A stretch of 35,823 bases of DNA from Candidatus Kuenenia stuttgartensis (GCA_945872325.1 CAMBZY010000001.1:1-35823), one strand, 5' to 3'; shown: positions 25,228 to 34,202, counted from the first letter of the stretch. Notes: generated from the letters alone by a model not told the origin. A program made the numbers and translations.

Positions 25228-26409
25228 ATGAAACCATCTCGCCAATTTCGGCCGACACTCAATCAAACCGACCTTCTTGAAGATCGTCGAGTTCTCTCAA
25301 CACTTCATCCTTATTATCACCAACGGCTGCCAATTTATCAGCCATTGCAAACACAAGTCTTAAACACTCCCACTCTGCCGAAAATCCAAACGGCCGGTGT
25401 TCGCACATATGAGCTCATCCCGCCTCCTGGTCAGGTCAACCCCACAGGTACCATTTCCTTATCTTATAAAGTGGGTGGGGCTACGATTGTTCCATTTGGT
25501 TATGTTTACGCAAATGCCCACCCCGGCATGACTCTTGTGAGCGTTTCAGGTATTCCAACCGGCGGTACAGGCCCGAAATCGCAAGTCATGTCCGTAGGGA
25601 CTCTTGGCCAGCGTCAAAGTTTTTACCAGTCTGCTGAAGGTGAAATGATACACACTCCGCCAGGCATGTTCCGAGCCGGTTTTGCGAGCATTGGCGTCAC
25701 TCCCACCACTTATAATAGCGTAACCGGAGTGACATCAAGTCAGTCTGGCGAATTGCGAATTTTAAATGTGGTCGGTTCACCGGTCATGATTATTCGTGAT
25801 GCAAATCTGGTCAGTGGCCCCACCGGCCTGGCATGGGTTGATAAAGGCAATACAGCCAGTCTGTTTATCTCAAACAGCATTAATGGAGTTGTCAGCAGGT
25901 TTGATTTCAAGATCTTCCAACGCGGAATTCCATCCATCCGATTAACCAAAGCCACCCAGATTGGTGGTGGATATGCAACCGCCGGTGCTGCGACCACCAA
26001 CCTTCAAGGCCCTTCAGGGCTGAGTTATGACGATGTAACGGACACTCTTTATGTGGCCTCCACTCTGAATAACTCGGTTTACGCCATTAATAAAGCCAGC
26101 AGGGTGAAAAACCTTGGAGGCCCAGGCCGCGTGGTTGTCAACAACAGCCCGAATCTGACCGGCCCGAAAGGTGTTTCGCTCTCACCAAGTCGAACTTTGC
26201 TTATTTCTGGCGATCTGGCCAGCGGCGCGACGGGGCTTTCTGAATTCGACCTGAGTGGCCGATATATTGGAAGTCTGGCGACAACAGCAGCTTCTGGTGG
26301 TGCATCAAGCGTAACCTGGAATCACTCGCTCTACGGATTCGGACCAGAAGTGGTCCAGCTCAACGCCAATGACAGCACCATTCAGTTTCTGCCAATTGTG
26401 CAGAACTAA
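25228..26409 (+). CDS. Exported NHL-like beta-propeller protein with planctomycete N-terminal motif
   Basis: 393 residues from the ATG at 25228 (AGGA about 9 bases upstream); an in-frame TTG at 25141 with AGG 5 bases upstream would add 29 residues. The start KPSRQFRPTLNQTDLLEDRRVLS carries the R.F.P.L..LEDR.LLS-type motif at the N-terminus of many extracellular planctomycete proteins (Pfam Planc_extracel). The body contains NHL-like blades: SGPTGLAWVDKG..SLFISNSINGVVSRFD, QGPSGLSYDDVTDTLYVASTLNNSVYAIN, and TGPKGVSLSPSRTLLISG. NHL propellers bind protein or glycan partners; no catalytic residues are visible. Location is inferred to be extracellular or surface. An intrinsic terminator follows. 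Confidence 0.8.
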   Translation: MKPSRQFRPTLNQTDLLEDRRVLSTLHPYYHQRLPIYQPLQTQVLNTPTLPKIQTAGVRTYELIPPPGQVNPTGTISLSYKVGGATIVPFGYVYANAHPGMTLVSVSGIPTGGTGPKSQVMSVGTLGQRQSFYQSAEGEMIHTPPGMFRAGFASIGVTPTTYNSVTGVTSSQSGELRILNVVGSPVMIIRDANLVSGPTGLAWVDKGNTASLFISNSINGVVSRFDFKIFQRGIPSIRLTKATQIGGGYATAGAATTNLQGPSGLSYDDVTDTLYVASTLNNSVYAINKASRVKNLGGPGRVVVNNSPNLTGPKGVSLSPSRTLLISGDLASGATGLSEFDLSGRYIGSLATTAASGGASSVTWNHSLYGFGPEVVQLNANDSTIQFLPIVQN

Positions 26410-26442
26410 TTTTTGGGGCTGATCTTAAACGCTTTGAATTCC

Positions 26443-26482
26443 AGCCATTGCGAATATTCAATCGCAGTGGCTGTTGTTTTTT
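26443..26482 (+). terminator. Rho-independent terminator after the NHL-like gene
   Basis: AGCCATTGCGA (26443-26453) and TCGCAGTGGCT (26462-26472) form an 11-bp stem with one G-T wobble and an 8-base loop, followed by GTTGTTTTTT. It lies 34 bases past the stop codon. Confidence 0.85.
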
Positions 26483-26656
26483 AGAATTGTTTTCCCATGA
26501 TCGGATCCATGTTTACAGCCGTTTTCATAGAGTGGTACTTTTATTTCAGAACCATTGTAGTGAAAAAGTCGTGCGCGAAAATCTTCCTCAAAATGGTATG
26601 ATTCTAACTGAGTTGAAATGACTAATATCGACTAAGTCGAATCGTGTGATACCACC

Positions 26657-27760
26657 ATGCTCACTGCTACGGATCTCGAAAACCTGACTGACCGACTGGC
26701 AAAAGCCGATGGGCCTGCTGATATCTGCAACGCCTGGCCCGACGAAATCTGGGCGATTCTCAGTGAGTATCGAGCCTTTCACTGGCTGGTTCCCCAAGAA
26801 TTCAGCGGCGAAGGATGTGATCGTCTCACTCTGATGCAGCGCTACCTAGCCATCGCTCAAGGCAGCCTGACGGCCGCATTTATGCTGACCCAGCACGATG
26901 CCGCAATTCGGCGAATCATTCCGGCAGCCAGGATCGATACCCGTGGAGAACCCAATACAGCTGCAAAATGGCTGAGTCGTATTGTGTCAGAAAATCTCAC
27001 AACCACTGTCGGAATTTCGCAATTGACTATTTCCATCCGTCGTGGAGAACGGGCCATGGGAGCCACTCCGATTGCAAATGGTGGATATCGGCTCGACGGG
27101 TTCATGCCATGGGTCACCGGAGCGGAACAGGCCGCGGTATTTGTCACTGGAGGAACCATCGAGGATGGTCGCCAAATCCTCGCTCTGGTGCCTTCAGACC
27201 GGCCTGGAGTGTTGATTCAACAGCCTGAGCCTCTAGCTGCATTAAATGCATCTCGAACGACTGAGGTCATGTGTCAATCCGTTGAAATACAAGCCGATGA
27301 AGTGCTGGCGGGACCGATTGCAAATGTGATTACTTCAAAACAGGCCGGTGGAACGGGTGGGCTGGAAACGTCTGTTTTAGCGTTAGGTCAGTCATTGGCT
27401 GCGATTACATTTCTAAAGCACGAAGATCCAACCAGATTTGATCTGGAAGTGCCTGTAGAAAGATTGGAAAGTGAATGGACGGCATTAAAATCAGACATTT
27501 TCTCGATCGTTTCGGGTGATAACATTTCAATTTCTCCGGAACAGATTCGCCAGCGGGCCAATGCCCTGGCGAGCCGGTCCACGCAAGCCTGTCTGATTGC
27601 ACGTCGCGGAAGCGGTTTTCTGCTCACTGACCCAGCCCAGCGATGGGCCCGTCAAGCCTTGTTTTTTCATGTCTGGAGCTGCCCTAAACCTGTCGCCACA
27701 GCTTCGATCCGCGACCTTGCCGGCATGGGCGAATCCGCTGGGTGTGGAGTTTTGAATTGA
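26657..27760 (+). CDS. Acyl-CoA dehydrogenase-like flavoprotein
   Basis: 367 residues with the general layout of the acyl-CoA dehydrogenase fold. An N-terminal helical part contains LVPQEFSGEGCDRLTLMQRYLAIAQGSLTAAFMLTQHDAAIR. A central beta domain follows (GATPIANGGYRLDGFMPWVTGAEQAAVFVTGG). The C-terminal helical part ends LTDPAQRWARQALFFHVW. The FAD/substrate signature usually read as LTEP..GSD is replaced by VGISQLT, and no typical catalytic Glu could be assigned, so it may be a divergent or non-dehydrogenase member. No ribosome site is visible before the ATG at 26657. It is convergent with priA, and a hairpin follows. Confidence 0.7.
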   Translation: MLTATDLENLTDRLAKADGPADICNAWPDEIWAILSEYRAFHWLVPQEFSGEGCDRLTLMQRYLAIAQGSLTAAFMLTQHDAAIRRIIPAARIDTRGEPNTAAKWLSRIVSENLTTTVGISQLTISIRRGERAMGATPIANGGYRLDGFMPWVTGAEQAAVFVTGGTIEDGRQILALVPSDRPGVLIQQPEPLAALNASRTTEVMCQSVEIQADEVLAGPIANVITSKQAGGTGGLETSVLALGQSLAAITFLKHEDPTRFDLEVPVERLESEWTALKSDIFSIVSGDNISISPEQIRQRANALASRSTQACLIARRGSGFLLTDPAQRWARQALFFHVWSCPKPVATASIRDLAGMGESAGCGVLN

Positions 27761-27770
27761 GGAATAAACG

Positions 27771-27793
27771 AATACAATCGAAATTGTATTTTT
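27771..27793 (+). terminator. AT-rich terminator hairpin between the dehydrogenase-like gene and priA
   Basis: AATACAAT (27771-27778) and ATTGTATT (27783-27790) form a perfect 8-bp stem with the loop CGAA, and five T in all end the run. It lies 10 bases past the stop codon. The stem is AT-rich, so efficiency is uncertain. Confidence 0.6.
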
Positions 27794-27808
27794 CCAGATT
27801 CAACTCAC

Positions 27809-30178
27809 TCACAACATGCTCACAGGGTCCACGTCGATCGCCAGTTCCACGCTTGATGGCGGCTGAATGTCTGGCAGAACAGCGTGCAGGACGGTTTGCA
27901 GAGCCGCTGCTGTCAGCGATCGGGCCTGCAAATGGTGACGAAACAGGTTTTTGATCCGTGCCACCGGGGCAGGCGATGGGCCCATCACAATCACTGGCCC
28001 AGGAGCATCCGGATCAGGTGCAGGCCGTCCCGCTGCAGCCGCTTCGCGAACCGCCATGGCCTTGGCTTCTGATTCAATTCGGCCAGCCACATCCACCATA
28101 TATTTGGCCACGGCAGCATCGTCCACGCCTCTGGCAATCAGTCGGGCCATGCGTCCATAGGGTGGTAATGCAAATTGCTCGCGCAGTGGTAGCTCATATT
28201 TTGCAAAGCCTAAATAATCGTGTTTGGAAGCCAGCTCAATCGCTGGATGATCAGGGCTGAAAGTTTGCACCAGTACGCGGCCAGTCCGCTCGCCCCGACC
28301 GGTTCGGCCAGCTACCTGAGCCAGGAGCTGAAATGTACGTTCCGAGGCTCTGAAGTCTGGCAAATGCAATGCGGTATCGGCGGAAATGACTCCAACAAGT
28401 GTGACGTTCGGAAAGTCCAGGCCTTTGGCGATCATCTGTGTGCCTAACAGGATCCGAACATCTCCGCTACGAAATGAAGCCAGAATCTGCTCGTGGCTGT
28501 CAGCTCCACGAGTGGTATCGGAGTCCATCCGGCGGATGGACTCATTCGGAAACGAGGCCCTGACCTCGCGTTCCAAACGCTCTGTTCCGATGCCTGCATA
28601 ATGCAATAAACCGGTTCGGCATGATGGGCATCGATCCGGTGGCCGCACCTGATAATCACATGCGTGGCAGACCAGTAATCGCTGGTTTTTATGGTGTGTT
28701 AATGAAATATCACAGTTTTCGCATTTAATCACTTCGCCACATTTCGGGCACATGATCACCGTGTGAAATCCACGACGGTTCAGCAGAAGCATGATCTGGC
28801 CGTTGTCAGCCAGAGTGCGTCTCATCGCGTCCAGCAAGGCTGGTGAAAGGACTGGCGAAGTATCGCCACCACCCTGACCCATGGGAGCTGATTTTTCCTG
28901 ACGCAGATCAATCAGGTGAACAGCAGGTAACGGGCGATTTTCTACACGCTTTTGGAGGGAAAGCAATTGAAACTTCTTGGATCGGGCATTGCCCCAGCTC
29001 TCCAGAGAAGGCGTGGCCGAGCCTAATATGGCCGGAATTCCCAGCAGATGGGCGCGTTTGATGGCCGTATCGCGGGCATGATATCGCGGCACGCTATCCT
29101 GCTTGAACGAGTTTTCATGCTCTTCATCCACCACAATCAGGCCGAGGTTGCGGCAAGGGGCGAAAATAGCTGATCGGGCCCCGACCACCACCTGAATATC
29201 ACCATCGACAATCGAGGCCCAGTGCCGGTGCCGCTCGGCGTCGCTCATGTGGGAGTGCAGCACGGCTACGCGATCGAACCGACTGCGAAACCGCCTGATT
29301 GTCTGTGGTGTCAGGCTGATCTCAGGCACCAGTACGATCGCCTGGCGGCCTAGAGCCACCACCGTCTCCATTGCTGAAAGATAAACCTCGGTTTTGCCAC
29401 TTCCGGTCACCCCATGCAGCAGGAAAGGGGCAAAGCCTTTGCCAGGTTCGTCGATTCCGCGCTGAATGGCGGATCGAATCTGTTCCAGCACATTTTTCTG
29501 TTCAAGTGTAAGAGCTTCAGGCGGGAGACCTTCTGTATGCTTTTCCAACGATTTCGGACGTTTATCCGGATCAATCGCCACTCGCAACTTGGTGGCAAGC
29601 AGCAGCCCCTTGGTACAAAGCCCGTTCACCACAGCGGGGGAACATTCAGCCAGCTCGCAAACTTCCGTCACGGGAATCGGCCGGTCGGCATGTCTCAAAA
29701 CTTCGAAAACGCGCGACTGGCGGTCTGTCAGCTTCAATTCCTCGTTGGTTTTTTCGCGAAGTGCATCGGGCAAGGCCACACAGGTTCGGATCGCTGTACC
29801 TGATTGTTTGCGCACTCCGGCAGGAATGACGGCCTCAAGAGTCTGCCCCCATGAACAGACGTAATATTGGGCCAGCCAGCGAGTCAGTTCGAGCATGGCC
29901 GAGTCGACGAGTGGCTCTTCATCAAGAATCGCAATCACATTCTTGATCTTCGATTCCGGCAGGTTGCAGACCGGGTTAATCTGCACACAATAAGCCACCG
30001 TGGGCGAATTCCCACGCCCCAATGGGACCTCAAGCCTTTGCCCAAGGCGGATTTGTGGCTGCAGTTCCACTGGTACACGATAAGTGAACAGAGTTTCAAG
30101 TGGGCGGTTCAGAACCACGCCCACTGTCTCGGCGATCGCTGCATCAGGTGCATTTGAATGGAACAGTCCCTGGCTCAT
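27809..30178 (-). CDS. priA: Primosomal protein N' (replication restart helicase PriA)
   Basis: A 789-residue superfamily 2 helicase that reloads the replisome at stalled forks. The N-terminal DNA-binding part starts GVVLNRPLETLFTYRVP. Walker A is GVTGSGKT (256-263), and the DEEH box (351-354) and GSATPS motif follow. The zinc-binding region has all eight cysteines: 477, 480, 486, 489, 504, 507, 517 and 520. Helicase motifs V/VI are present (ILLGTQMIAKGLDFPNVTLVGVISAD, then QLLAQVAGRTGRGERTGRV). The length is somewhat above E. coli PriA (732), mostly through an Ala/Pro-rich insertion near the end (AVREAAAAGRPAPDPDAPGP). The ATG at 30178 has only a weak AAGAGA site. It is divergent from nadD. 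Confidence 0.97.
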   Translation of the reverse strand: MSQGLFHSNAPDAAIAETVGVVLNRPLETLFTYRVPVELQPQIRLGQRLEVPLGRGNSPTVAYCVQINPVCNLPESKIKNVIAILDEEPLVDSAMLELTRWLAQYYVCSWGQTLEAVIPAGVRKQSGTAIRTCVALPDALREKTNEELKLTDRQSRVFEVLRHADRPIPVTEVCELAECSPAVVNGLCTKGLLLATKLRVAIDPDKRPKSLEKHTEGLPPEALTLEQKNVLEQIRSAIQRGIDEPGKGFAPFLLHGVTGSGKTEVYLSAMETVVALGRQAIVLVPEISLTPQTIRRFRSRFDRVAVLHSHMSDAERHRHWASIVDGDIQVVVGARSAIFAPCRNLGLIVVDEEHENSFKQDSVPRYHARDTAIKRAHLLGIPAILGSATPSLESWGNARSKKFQLLSLQKRVENRPLPAVHLIDLRQEKSAPMGQGGGDTSPVLSPALLDAMRRTLADNGQIMLLLNRRGFHTVIMCPKCGEVIKCENCDISLTHHKNQRLLVCHACDYQVRPPDRCPSCRTGLLHYAGIGTERLEREVRASFPNESIRRMDSDTTRGADSHEQILASFRSGDVRILLGTQMIAKGLDFPNVTLVGVISADTALHLPDFRASERTFQLLAQVAGRTGRGERTGRVLVQTFSPDHPAIELASKHDYLGFAKYELPLREQFALPPYGRMARLIARGVDDAAVAKYMVDVAGRIESEAKAMAVREAAAAGRPAPDPDAPGPVIVMGPSPAPVARIKNLFRHHLQARSLTAAALQTVLHAVLPDIQPPSSVELAIDVDPVSML

Positions 30179-30335
30179 GTGTCTCTTGACATCGGTGTGT
30201 CGGTCAACCTATCGTTTGATGACCATGTTTGATTCAGATGCTCTGAGGCTTGCCACACCCAAAGCAGCTTTATTGTGACGGATCCGACTCATTTGGTCTA
30301 TGATTGAGGCGACGGGCTCGACTGGAATTCAGTTC

Positions 30336-30929
30336 ATGCGTATCGGAATCTTCGGCGGAACATTCGACCCGATCCACATCGGACACCTGATTCTGGCTGA
30401 GGCGTGCCGCGAGGCCTGCTCGCTCGACATCGTACAATTTGTTGTAGCCGGCGAGCCTCCTCATAAAGGCAAGCCCAGAACGGCTGCCAAACACAGGCTT
30501 GAGATGGTGGAACTGGCCATTGCCGGTAACAACGCTTTTGAAGCCTCCGAAATCGAACTCAGCCGCCCAGGCCCTCACTATAGTTATGAAACTCTGGAAC
30601 TGATCGCAGTCGAGAGGCCCGGCGACGAGCTTTTTTTCCTGATCGGCGCCGATAGTCTCGCGGATCTGCCCGGCTGGCGACGCCCGGAAAGTATCTGCAC
30701 TCTGGCCAGCCTTGTGGTCGTAAATCGGCCAGGCATTCGGCCTGAAACCATCTCAGACTATCAGCCACCCGAAGGTGCGAAACCGTTTTATCAAGTGACC
30801 ATGCCTGATGTGGGCATAGCGTCACGCAAGATTCGCCAAAAAGTGGCGGATGGGCAAAGTGTTCGCTATCTTGTGCCGCGAGCCGTCGAGATGTATCTCA
30901 CCCAGCACGGGCTTTATCGGAACGCCTGA
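30336..30929 (+). CDS. nadD: Nicotinate-nucleotide adenylyltransferase
   Basis: A 197-residue nucleotidyltransferase that adenylates nicotinate mononucleotide in NAD synthesis. Signature motifs: the N-terminal GGTFDPIHIGH (ATP-binding HxGH), EPPHKG, SRPGPHYSYETL, the LIGADSLADLPGW segment, and the C-terminal IASRKIRQKVADGQSVRYLVP corresponding to the ISSTxIR motif. The ATG at 30336 is chosen because MRIGIFGGTFDP gives the family start and GGAA lies about 9 bases upstream; a longer frame from 30300 would add 12 unlikely residues. It is divergent from priA and convergent with leuA. No gene of the usual partner, the ribosome silencing factor RsfS, follows it. Confidence 0.96.
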   Translation: MRIGIFGGTFDPIHIGHLILAEACREACSLDIVQFVVAGEPPHKGKPRTAAKHRLEMVELAIAGNNAFEASEIELSRPGPHYSYETLELIAVERPGDELFFLIGADSLADLPGWRRPESICTLASLVVVNRPGIRPETISDYQPPEGAKPFYQVTMPDVGIASRKIRQKVADGQSVRYLVPRAVEMYLTQHGLYRNA

Positions 30930-30943
30930 TATTTGGTGTAAAG

Positions 30944-30975
30944 TGAGAGGCAAACCGGAGTTTGCCCCTTTCTCA
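30944..30975. terminator. Bidirectional hairpin between nadD and leuA
   Basis: GGCAAAC (30949-30955) and GTTTGCC (30960-30966) form a perfect 7-bp stem with the loop CGGA, and TGAG/CTCA extend it outside (30944-30947/30972-30975). It lies between convergent stop codons. No long T-tract follows on either side. Confidence 0.65.
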
Positions 30976-30985
30976 GAATATAGAG

Positions 30986-32581
30986 TCAGGCTCCAGCCCC
31001 GGGCCGGCCAATCACTTCCCGTTGTCGATCACGTCGGGTGGCGATGGCGTTGACAGCGTTCAGATAGGCTAGAGCTGAAGCCTCGATAATGTCCGTTGAG
31101 GCGGCCCTGCCTGCAAACGAGCGGTCGTCAGACTCGACGGAAAGCTCCAGATTCACTTCGCCCTGAGCGTCTTTACCGCTTGTGACACTCCGCACGACGA
31201 ATTCCTTCAGGTTTGCACGCACGCCTGTGACTCGTTCGACAGCCTTGAAGATGGCATCCACAGGGCCATCTCCAATGGCGGCGTCCTGGACCAGATGGCC
31301 ATCAGGCCGGCGGATTGAAACCGTGGCCGTGGGCAGAAGGTTCATGCCTGTCACGACATGCAACCCTTCCAGCTTCCATAAAGCGGGAGCGTCAGCGTGG
31401 ATATGCTTTTCAACGAGAACGATCAAATCGTCGTCAAAGACTTCTTTTTTCTTGTCTGCCAGGGTTTTGAAATCCACAAACAGAGTTTCGATCTGCTCCT
31501 GGCTCAGGTGATAACCCAGCTCAATGGCACGATCCTTGATCGCAGCCCTTCCAGAGTGCTTACCCAGAACGAGATCTGTCTTGGGTACGCCCACATCCTC
31601 GGGCCTCATGATCTCATAGGTGGAGCGTTCTTTGAGCATCCCGTCCTGATGGATTCCTGACTCATGGGCAAAGGCGTTTTTGCCAACAATGGCCTTGTTG
31701 CGCTGAACCAGCATGCCGGTGATGCTGGTCAGGAGTCGGCTGATCGGGTAAAGCCTTTCAGAGCGAATGTTTGTCTCAAGATTGAAGTAGTCGTGGCGGG
31801 TCTTCAGGGCCATGACGATCTCTTCCAGAGCCGCATTCCCGGCTCGCTCGCCCACACCATTGATGGTGCATTCTATTTGGCGGGCACCCGCTTCAACTGC
31901 GGCCAGACTGTTGGCGACGGCCATGCCCAGATCGTCGTGACAGTGCACGGAAATCGTGGCCTGGTTGATGTTCGCAACCCTCTGCTTCAAGGTTCGAATG
32001 ATTCCGGCATAGTGCGCAGGTGTGGCATAACCGACTGTGTCAGGGATATTTACAGTCGTGGCACCAGCTTCGATGACGGCTCCCACCACGTCGCACAGGA
32101 AGTCGATCTCGGTGCGGGCTGCATCTTCAGGAGAGAATTCAATGTCAGCACAAAGACTTCGGGCGAATGTTACGCTTTCGACAGCCTTGGCAATGATCTG
32201 ATCGCGGCTCATTCGGAGTTTATGTTCGCGATGGATGGCTGAGGTGGCGAGAAAGACGTGAATCCGAGGTTTTTGGGCGAACTGCAAAGCTTCCCAGGCT
32301 CTGGCAATATCACGTTCATTCGATCGAGCCAGTCCGCAGATCGACGAACCGGTGATTTCAGTAGCAATCGCACGAACGGATTCAAAGTCACCATTGGAGG
32401 CGATTGGGAAGCCAGCCTCGATAATATCCACGCCAAGTAGCGACAGAGCTCTCGCAAACTCAAGTTTTTCGACATGGTTCATACTGCAGCCAGGTGATTG
32501 CTCACCGTCGCGCAGTGTGGTGTCGAAAATCTTGACATGGCGGTCGCTTTGGCTGGTTTTTTGGCTCTCTTGCGTGGTCAT
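30986..32581 (-). CDS. leuA: 2-isopropylmalate synthase
   Basis: A 531-residue enzyme condensing acetyl-CoA with 2-oxoisovalerate, the first step of leucine synthesis. The HMGL-like TIM barrel shows KIFDTTLRDGEQSPG (metal Asp20), HCHDDLGMAVANS (His213, His215) and NGVGERAGN (Asn249), so the metal site is complete. FAHESGIHQDGMLK follows in the linker. The C-terminal LeuA regulatory domain (about 400-520, with GDGPVDAIFKAVERVTG) should give leucine feedback inhibition. The ATG at 32581 has AAGGA 8 bases upstream; a longer frame to 32620 lacks a site. It is the only leucine gene in the window, so the pathway is not clustered here. The length and domain set fit LeuA rather than homocitrate or citramalate synthase. 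Confidence 0.96.
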   Translation of the reverse strand: MTTQESQKTSQSDRHVKIFDTTLRDGEQSPGCSMNHVEKLEFARALSLLGVDIIEAGFPIASNGDFESVRAIATEITGSSICGLARSNERDIARAWEALQFAQKPRIHVFLATSAIHREHKLRMSRDQIIAKAVESVTFARSLCADIEFSPEDAARTEIDFLCDVVGAVIEAGATTVNIPDTVGYATPAHYAGIIRTLKQRVANINQATISVHCHDDLGMAVANSLAAVEAGARQIECTINGVGERAGNAALEEIVMALKTRHDYFNLETNIRSERLYPISRLLTSITGMLVQRNKAIVGKNAFAHESGIHQDGMLKERSTYEIMRPEDVGVPKTDLVLGKHSGRAAIKDRAIELGYHLSQEQIETLFVDFKTLADKKKEVFDDDLIVLVEKHIHADAPALWKLEGLHVVTGMNLLPTATVSIRRPDGHLVQDAAIGDGPVDAIFKAVERVTGVRANLKEFVVRSVTSGKDAQGEVNLELSVESDDRSFAGRAASTDIIEASALAYLNAVNAIATRRDRQREVIGRPGAGA

Positions 32582-32740
32582 GGAATCGATCCTTGTTTGA
32601 ATGTTCTGCAGATGACCCACTTCGACCGATTCAGAACCTGACGAATACCAATGAATCGCCCAAGTCGTCCGATCATGCGGATCTATCTACATCTTCTATC
32701 ATAACAAATACAGAGCCTTAGAACCAACCTCAAATCATCG

Positions 32741-32787
32741 TGGGCCAAGTCAACTCAACTTCATCAAAGTTGAATGAGCCTGGCCCA
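32741..32787 (-). terminator. Large hairpin after the alpha/beta hydrolase gene
   Basis: TGGGCCA (32741-32747) pairs with TGGCCCA (32781-32787), and TCAACTT (32755-32761) pairs with AAGTTGA (32767-32773), giving two stacked perfect 7-bp stems. It lies between the stop of the hydrolase gene and the leuA start, both on the minus strand. It probably ends hydrolase transcripts or forms part of the leuA leader. Confidence 0.55.
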
Positions 32788-32822
32788 TGGAATTCAGATT
32801 AAAGCACCTTCAACTGCTGAAC

Positions 32823-33845
32823 TTACGGCTTTACAACCGGCAATGGCGGTGCAGGGGGAGGAGTTGGCGGAGATACTGGCGAAACCACTGATGGGGCAAC
32901 CACTTCAGGCACCTTCAAAGCCGGCGGCTTGGGCGATTCTGCAATGGGTACTGGTGGTGCTGGAATCTGTGCTGGTGCAGGCGTTTCCTGAACTGCGGAA
33001 GCTGGAGCAACTTCGATTGGAACAACCGTTTCCAGAGTCACGGCAGGAGTCAAAACTGCTCCCATTGGCGCGGAGAGGGCGCGATCTGTGATGACTCGCA
33101 GAAGGCCGTTTGTCTCTGCGTTCAGAAGGACCGTGACGTGATCGTCACAAGGAATGACTAGTGTACTTAAAGGCTGGCAGATCTTTGTATTGGCGTGCAA
33201 GAAATGCTTCGCCTGACGTTTCACGATGTCGTAATCATTTTCAGCCCAGATGACAGTCATCGGAAGGCCGATCAATCTCTTGGTATGGATGGGGCTACCA
33301 TGCCAGCCTTGGAGCGGAGCCCAATTCTTCCATTTATTCCCATATCGAACCAGGAAATTGATGTCATAAAGGCCACTGATCAGAGTCAGGCTTTGGAAAT
33401 CAGCTTCGGTCAGCGATGACCGTTTGTCTGTCAAAGACATGTAAGCCAAATGGGCTCCAGCCGAGTGACCAACCAAATGGAATTGAGTGGAGGTGACCCC
33501 ATAATTTGGCAGATTGACTTTCGACCAACGAACAGCCTCGACTATATCGATTAAATTGTCCGGATATTTCTGTTCCTCACCATATTGAGGAATCACCAGA
33601 TTGATTCCATAACCTGCCAGAGCGACACCCAACTTGGTGTATAAGTTCTTGTCGTGCTTCGACCAATTACCGCCCGGGATATAGAAAACTGTTGGGCCAG
33701 TTGGGTTGGCACGATAGATGTCGAGTTTGTGTGCTTCAACATCGAAGGGGATATCTTTAAAAATTTCCTGGGCATGAATTCTGCCCGTCGATGAGAAGGC
33801 CAAGGCAAGCAATAAGGCCTGCAAAGCCATACGCCGGAACAACAT
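32823..33845 (-). CDS. Exported alpha/beta hydrolase (esterase/lipase-like) with proline-rich tail
   Basis: 340 residues. A signal peptide (MALQALLLALAFSSTGRIHAQ) leads to a hydrolase domain (about 30-250). The nucleophile elbow is GHSAGAH (Ser128). The oxyanion strand reads VFYIPGGNWSKHDK, a variant of the HGG(G/A)W motif of carboxylesterases. A likely acid and His lie in TVIWAENDYDIVK and IPCDDHVTVL. The last 75 or so residues are Pro/Ala/Val-rich (for example APAQIPAPPVP and PPTPPPAPPLPVVKP), probably an extended wall- or surface-reaching tail. The ATG at 33845 is chosen because GGAG lies 10 bases upstream and the signal peptide then begins cleanly; in-frame starts exist up to 33902. The substrate is unknown. 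Confidence 0.8.
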   Translation of the reverse strand: MLFRRMALQALLLALAFSSTGRIHAQEIFKDIPFDVEAHKLDIYRANPTGPTVFYIPGGNWSKHDKNLYTKLGVALAGYGINLVIPQYGEEQKYPDNLIDIVEAVRWSKVNLPNYGVTSTQFHLVGHSAGAHLAYMSLTDKRSSLTEADFQSLTLISGLYDINFLVRYGNKWKNWAPLQGWHGSPIHTKRLIGLPMTVIWAENDYDIVKRQAKHFLHANTKICQPLSTLVIPCDDHVTVLLNAETNGLLRVITDRALSAPMGAVLTPAVTLETVVPIEVAPASAVQETPAPAQIPAPPVPIAESPKPPALKVPEVVAPSVVSPVSPPTPPPAPPLPVVKP

Positions 33846-34076
33846 ATTGATGCGACTCCAAAGTTGTGCGGACATCATCATATTATGACATACCGAAATC
33901 AATCCGATTTCGAAGACAATACAGAACTCGAGTGTCTAAAACTTAATATATCCGGTGTTTTGCGTTTTCAAAATGAATGGGATAGATTTCGGTGGTATTT
34001 TATGAATGATTGGCAGTTGTTAGAGTAAATCAGTCGTGGATCGTGCCCCAAAAAACTTGATAAAGTTGAGAAGCCG
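33846..34076. other. Divergent intergenic region, no gene seen
   Basis: The AT-rich spacer between the hydrolase and the phosphatase gene has no supported coding frame. The phosphatase promoter lies at its right edge. Confidence 0.5.
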
Positions 34077-34105
34077 TTGAGTCAGCAACCCAAAGCTGCT
34101 ACACT
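34077..34105 (+). promoter_or_regulatory. Sigma-70-type promoter of the REC-phosphatase gene
   Basis: TTGAGT (34077-34082) and TACACT (34100-34105) are separated by exactly 17 bases, close to the TTGACA/TATAAT consensus. Transcription would start near 34112 and leave a leader of about 90 bases before the ATG at 34203. Confidence 0.55.
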
Positions 34106-34202
34106 AACTTTCTGAAATCGTTGCTCAGGACAATGAAGCAAACCCTCTTGTCTATAAGCTACTGAACCAAGCCATACCTGCATTTCACGGAGTTTACCGC
34201 TC

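Noticed and set aside
31664..32242. Long plus-strand frame antisense to leuA
   Set aside because: It is explained by the codon structure of leuA on the other strand; leuA has complete motifs and a ribosome site.
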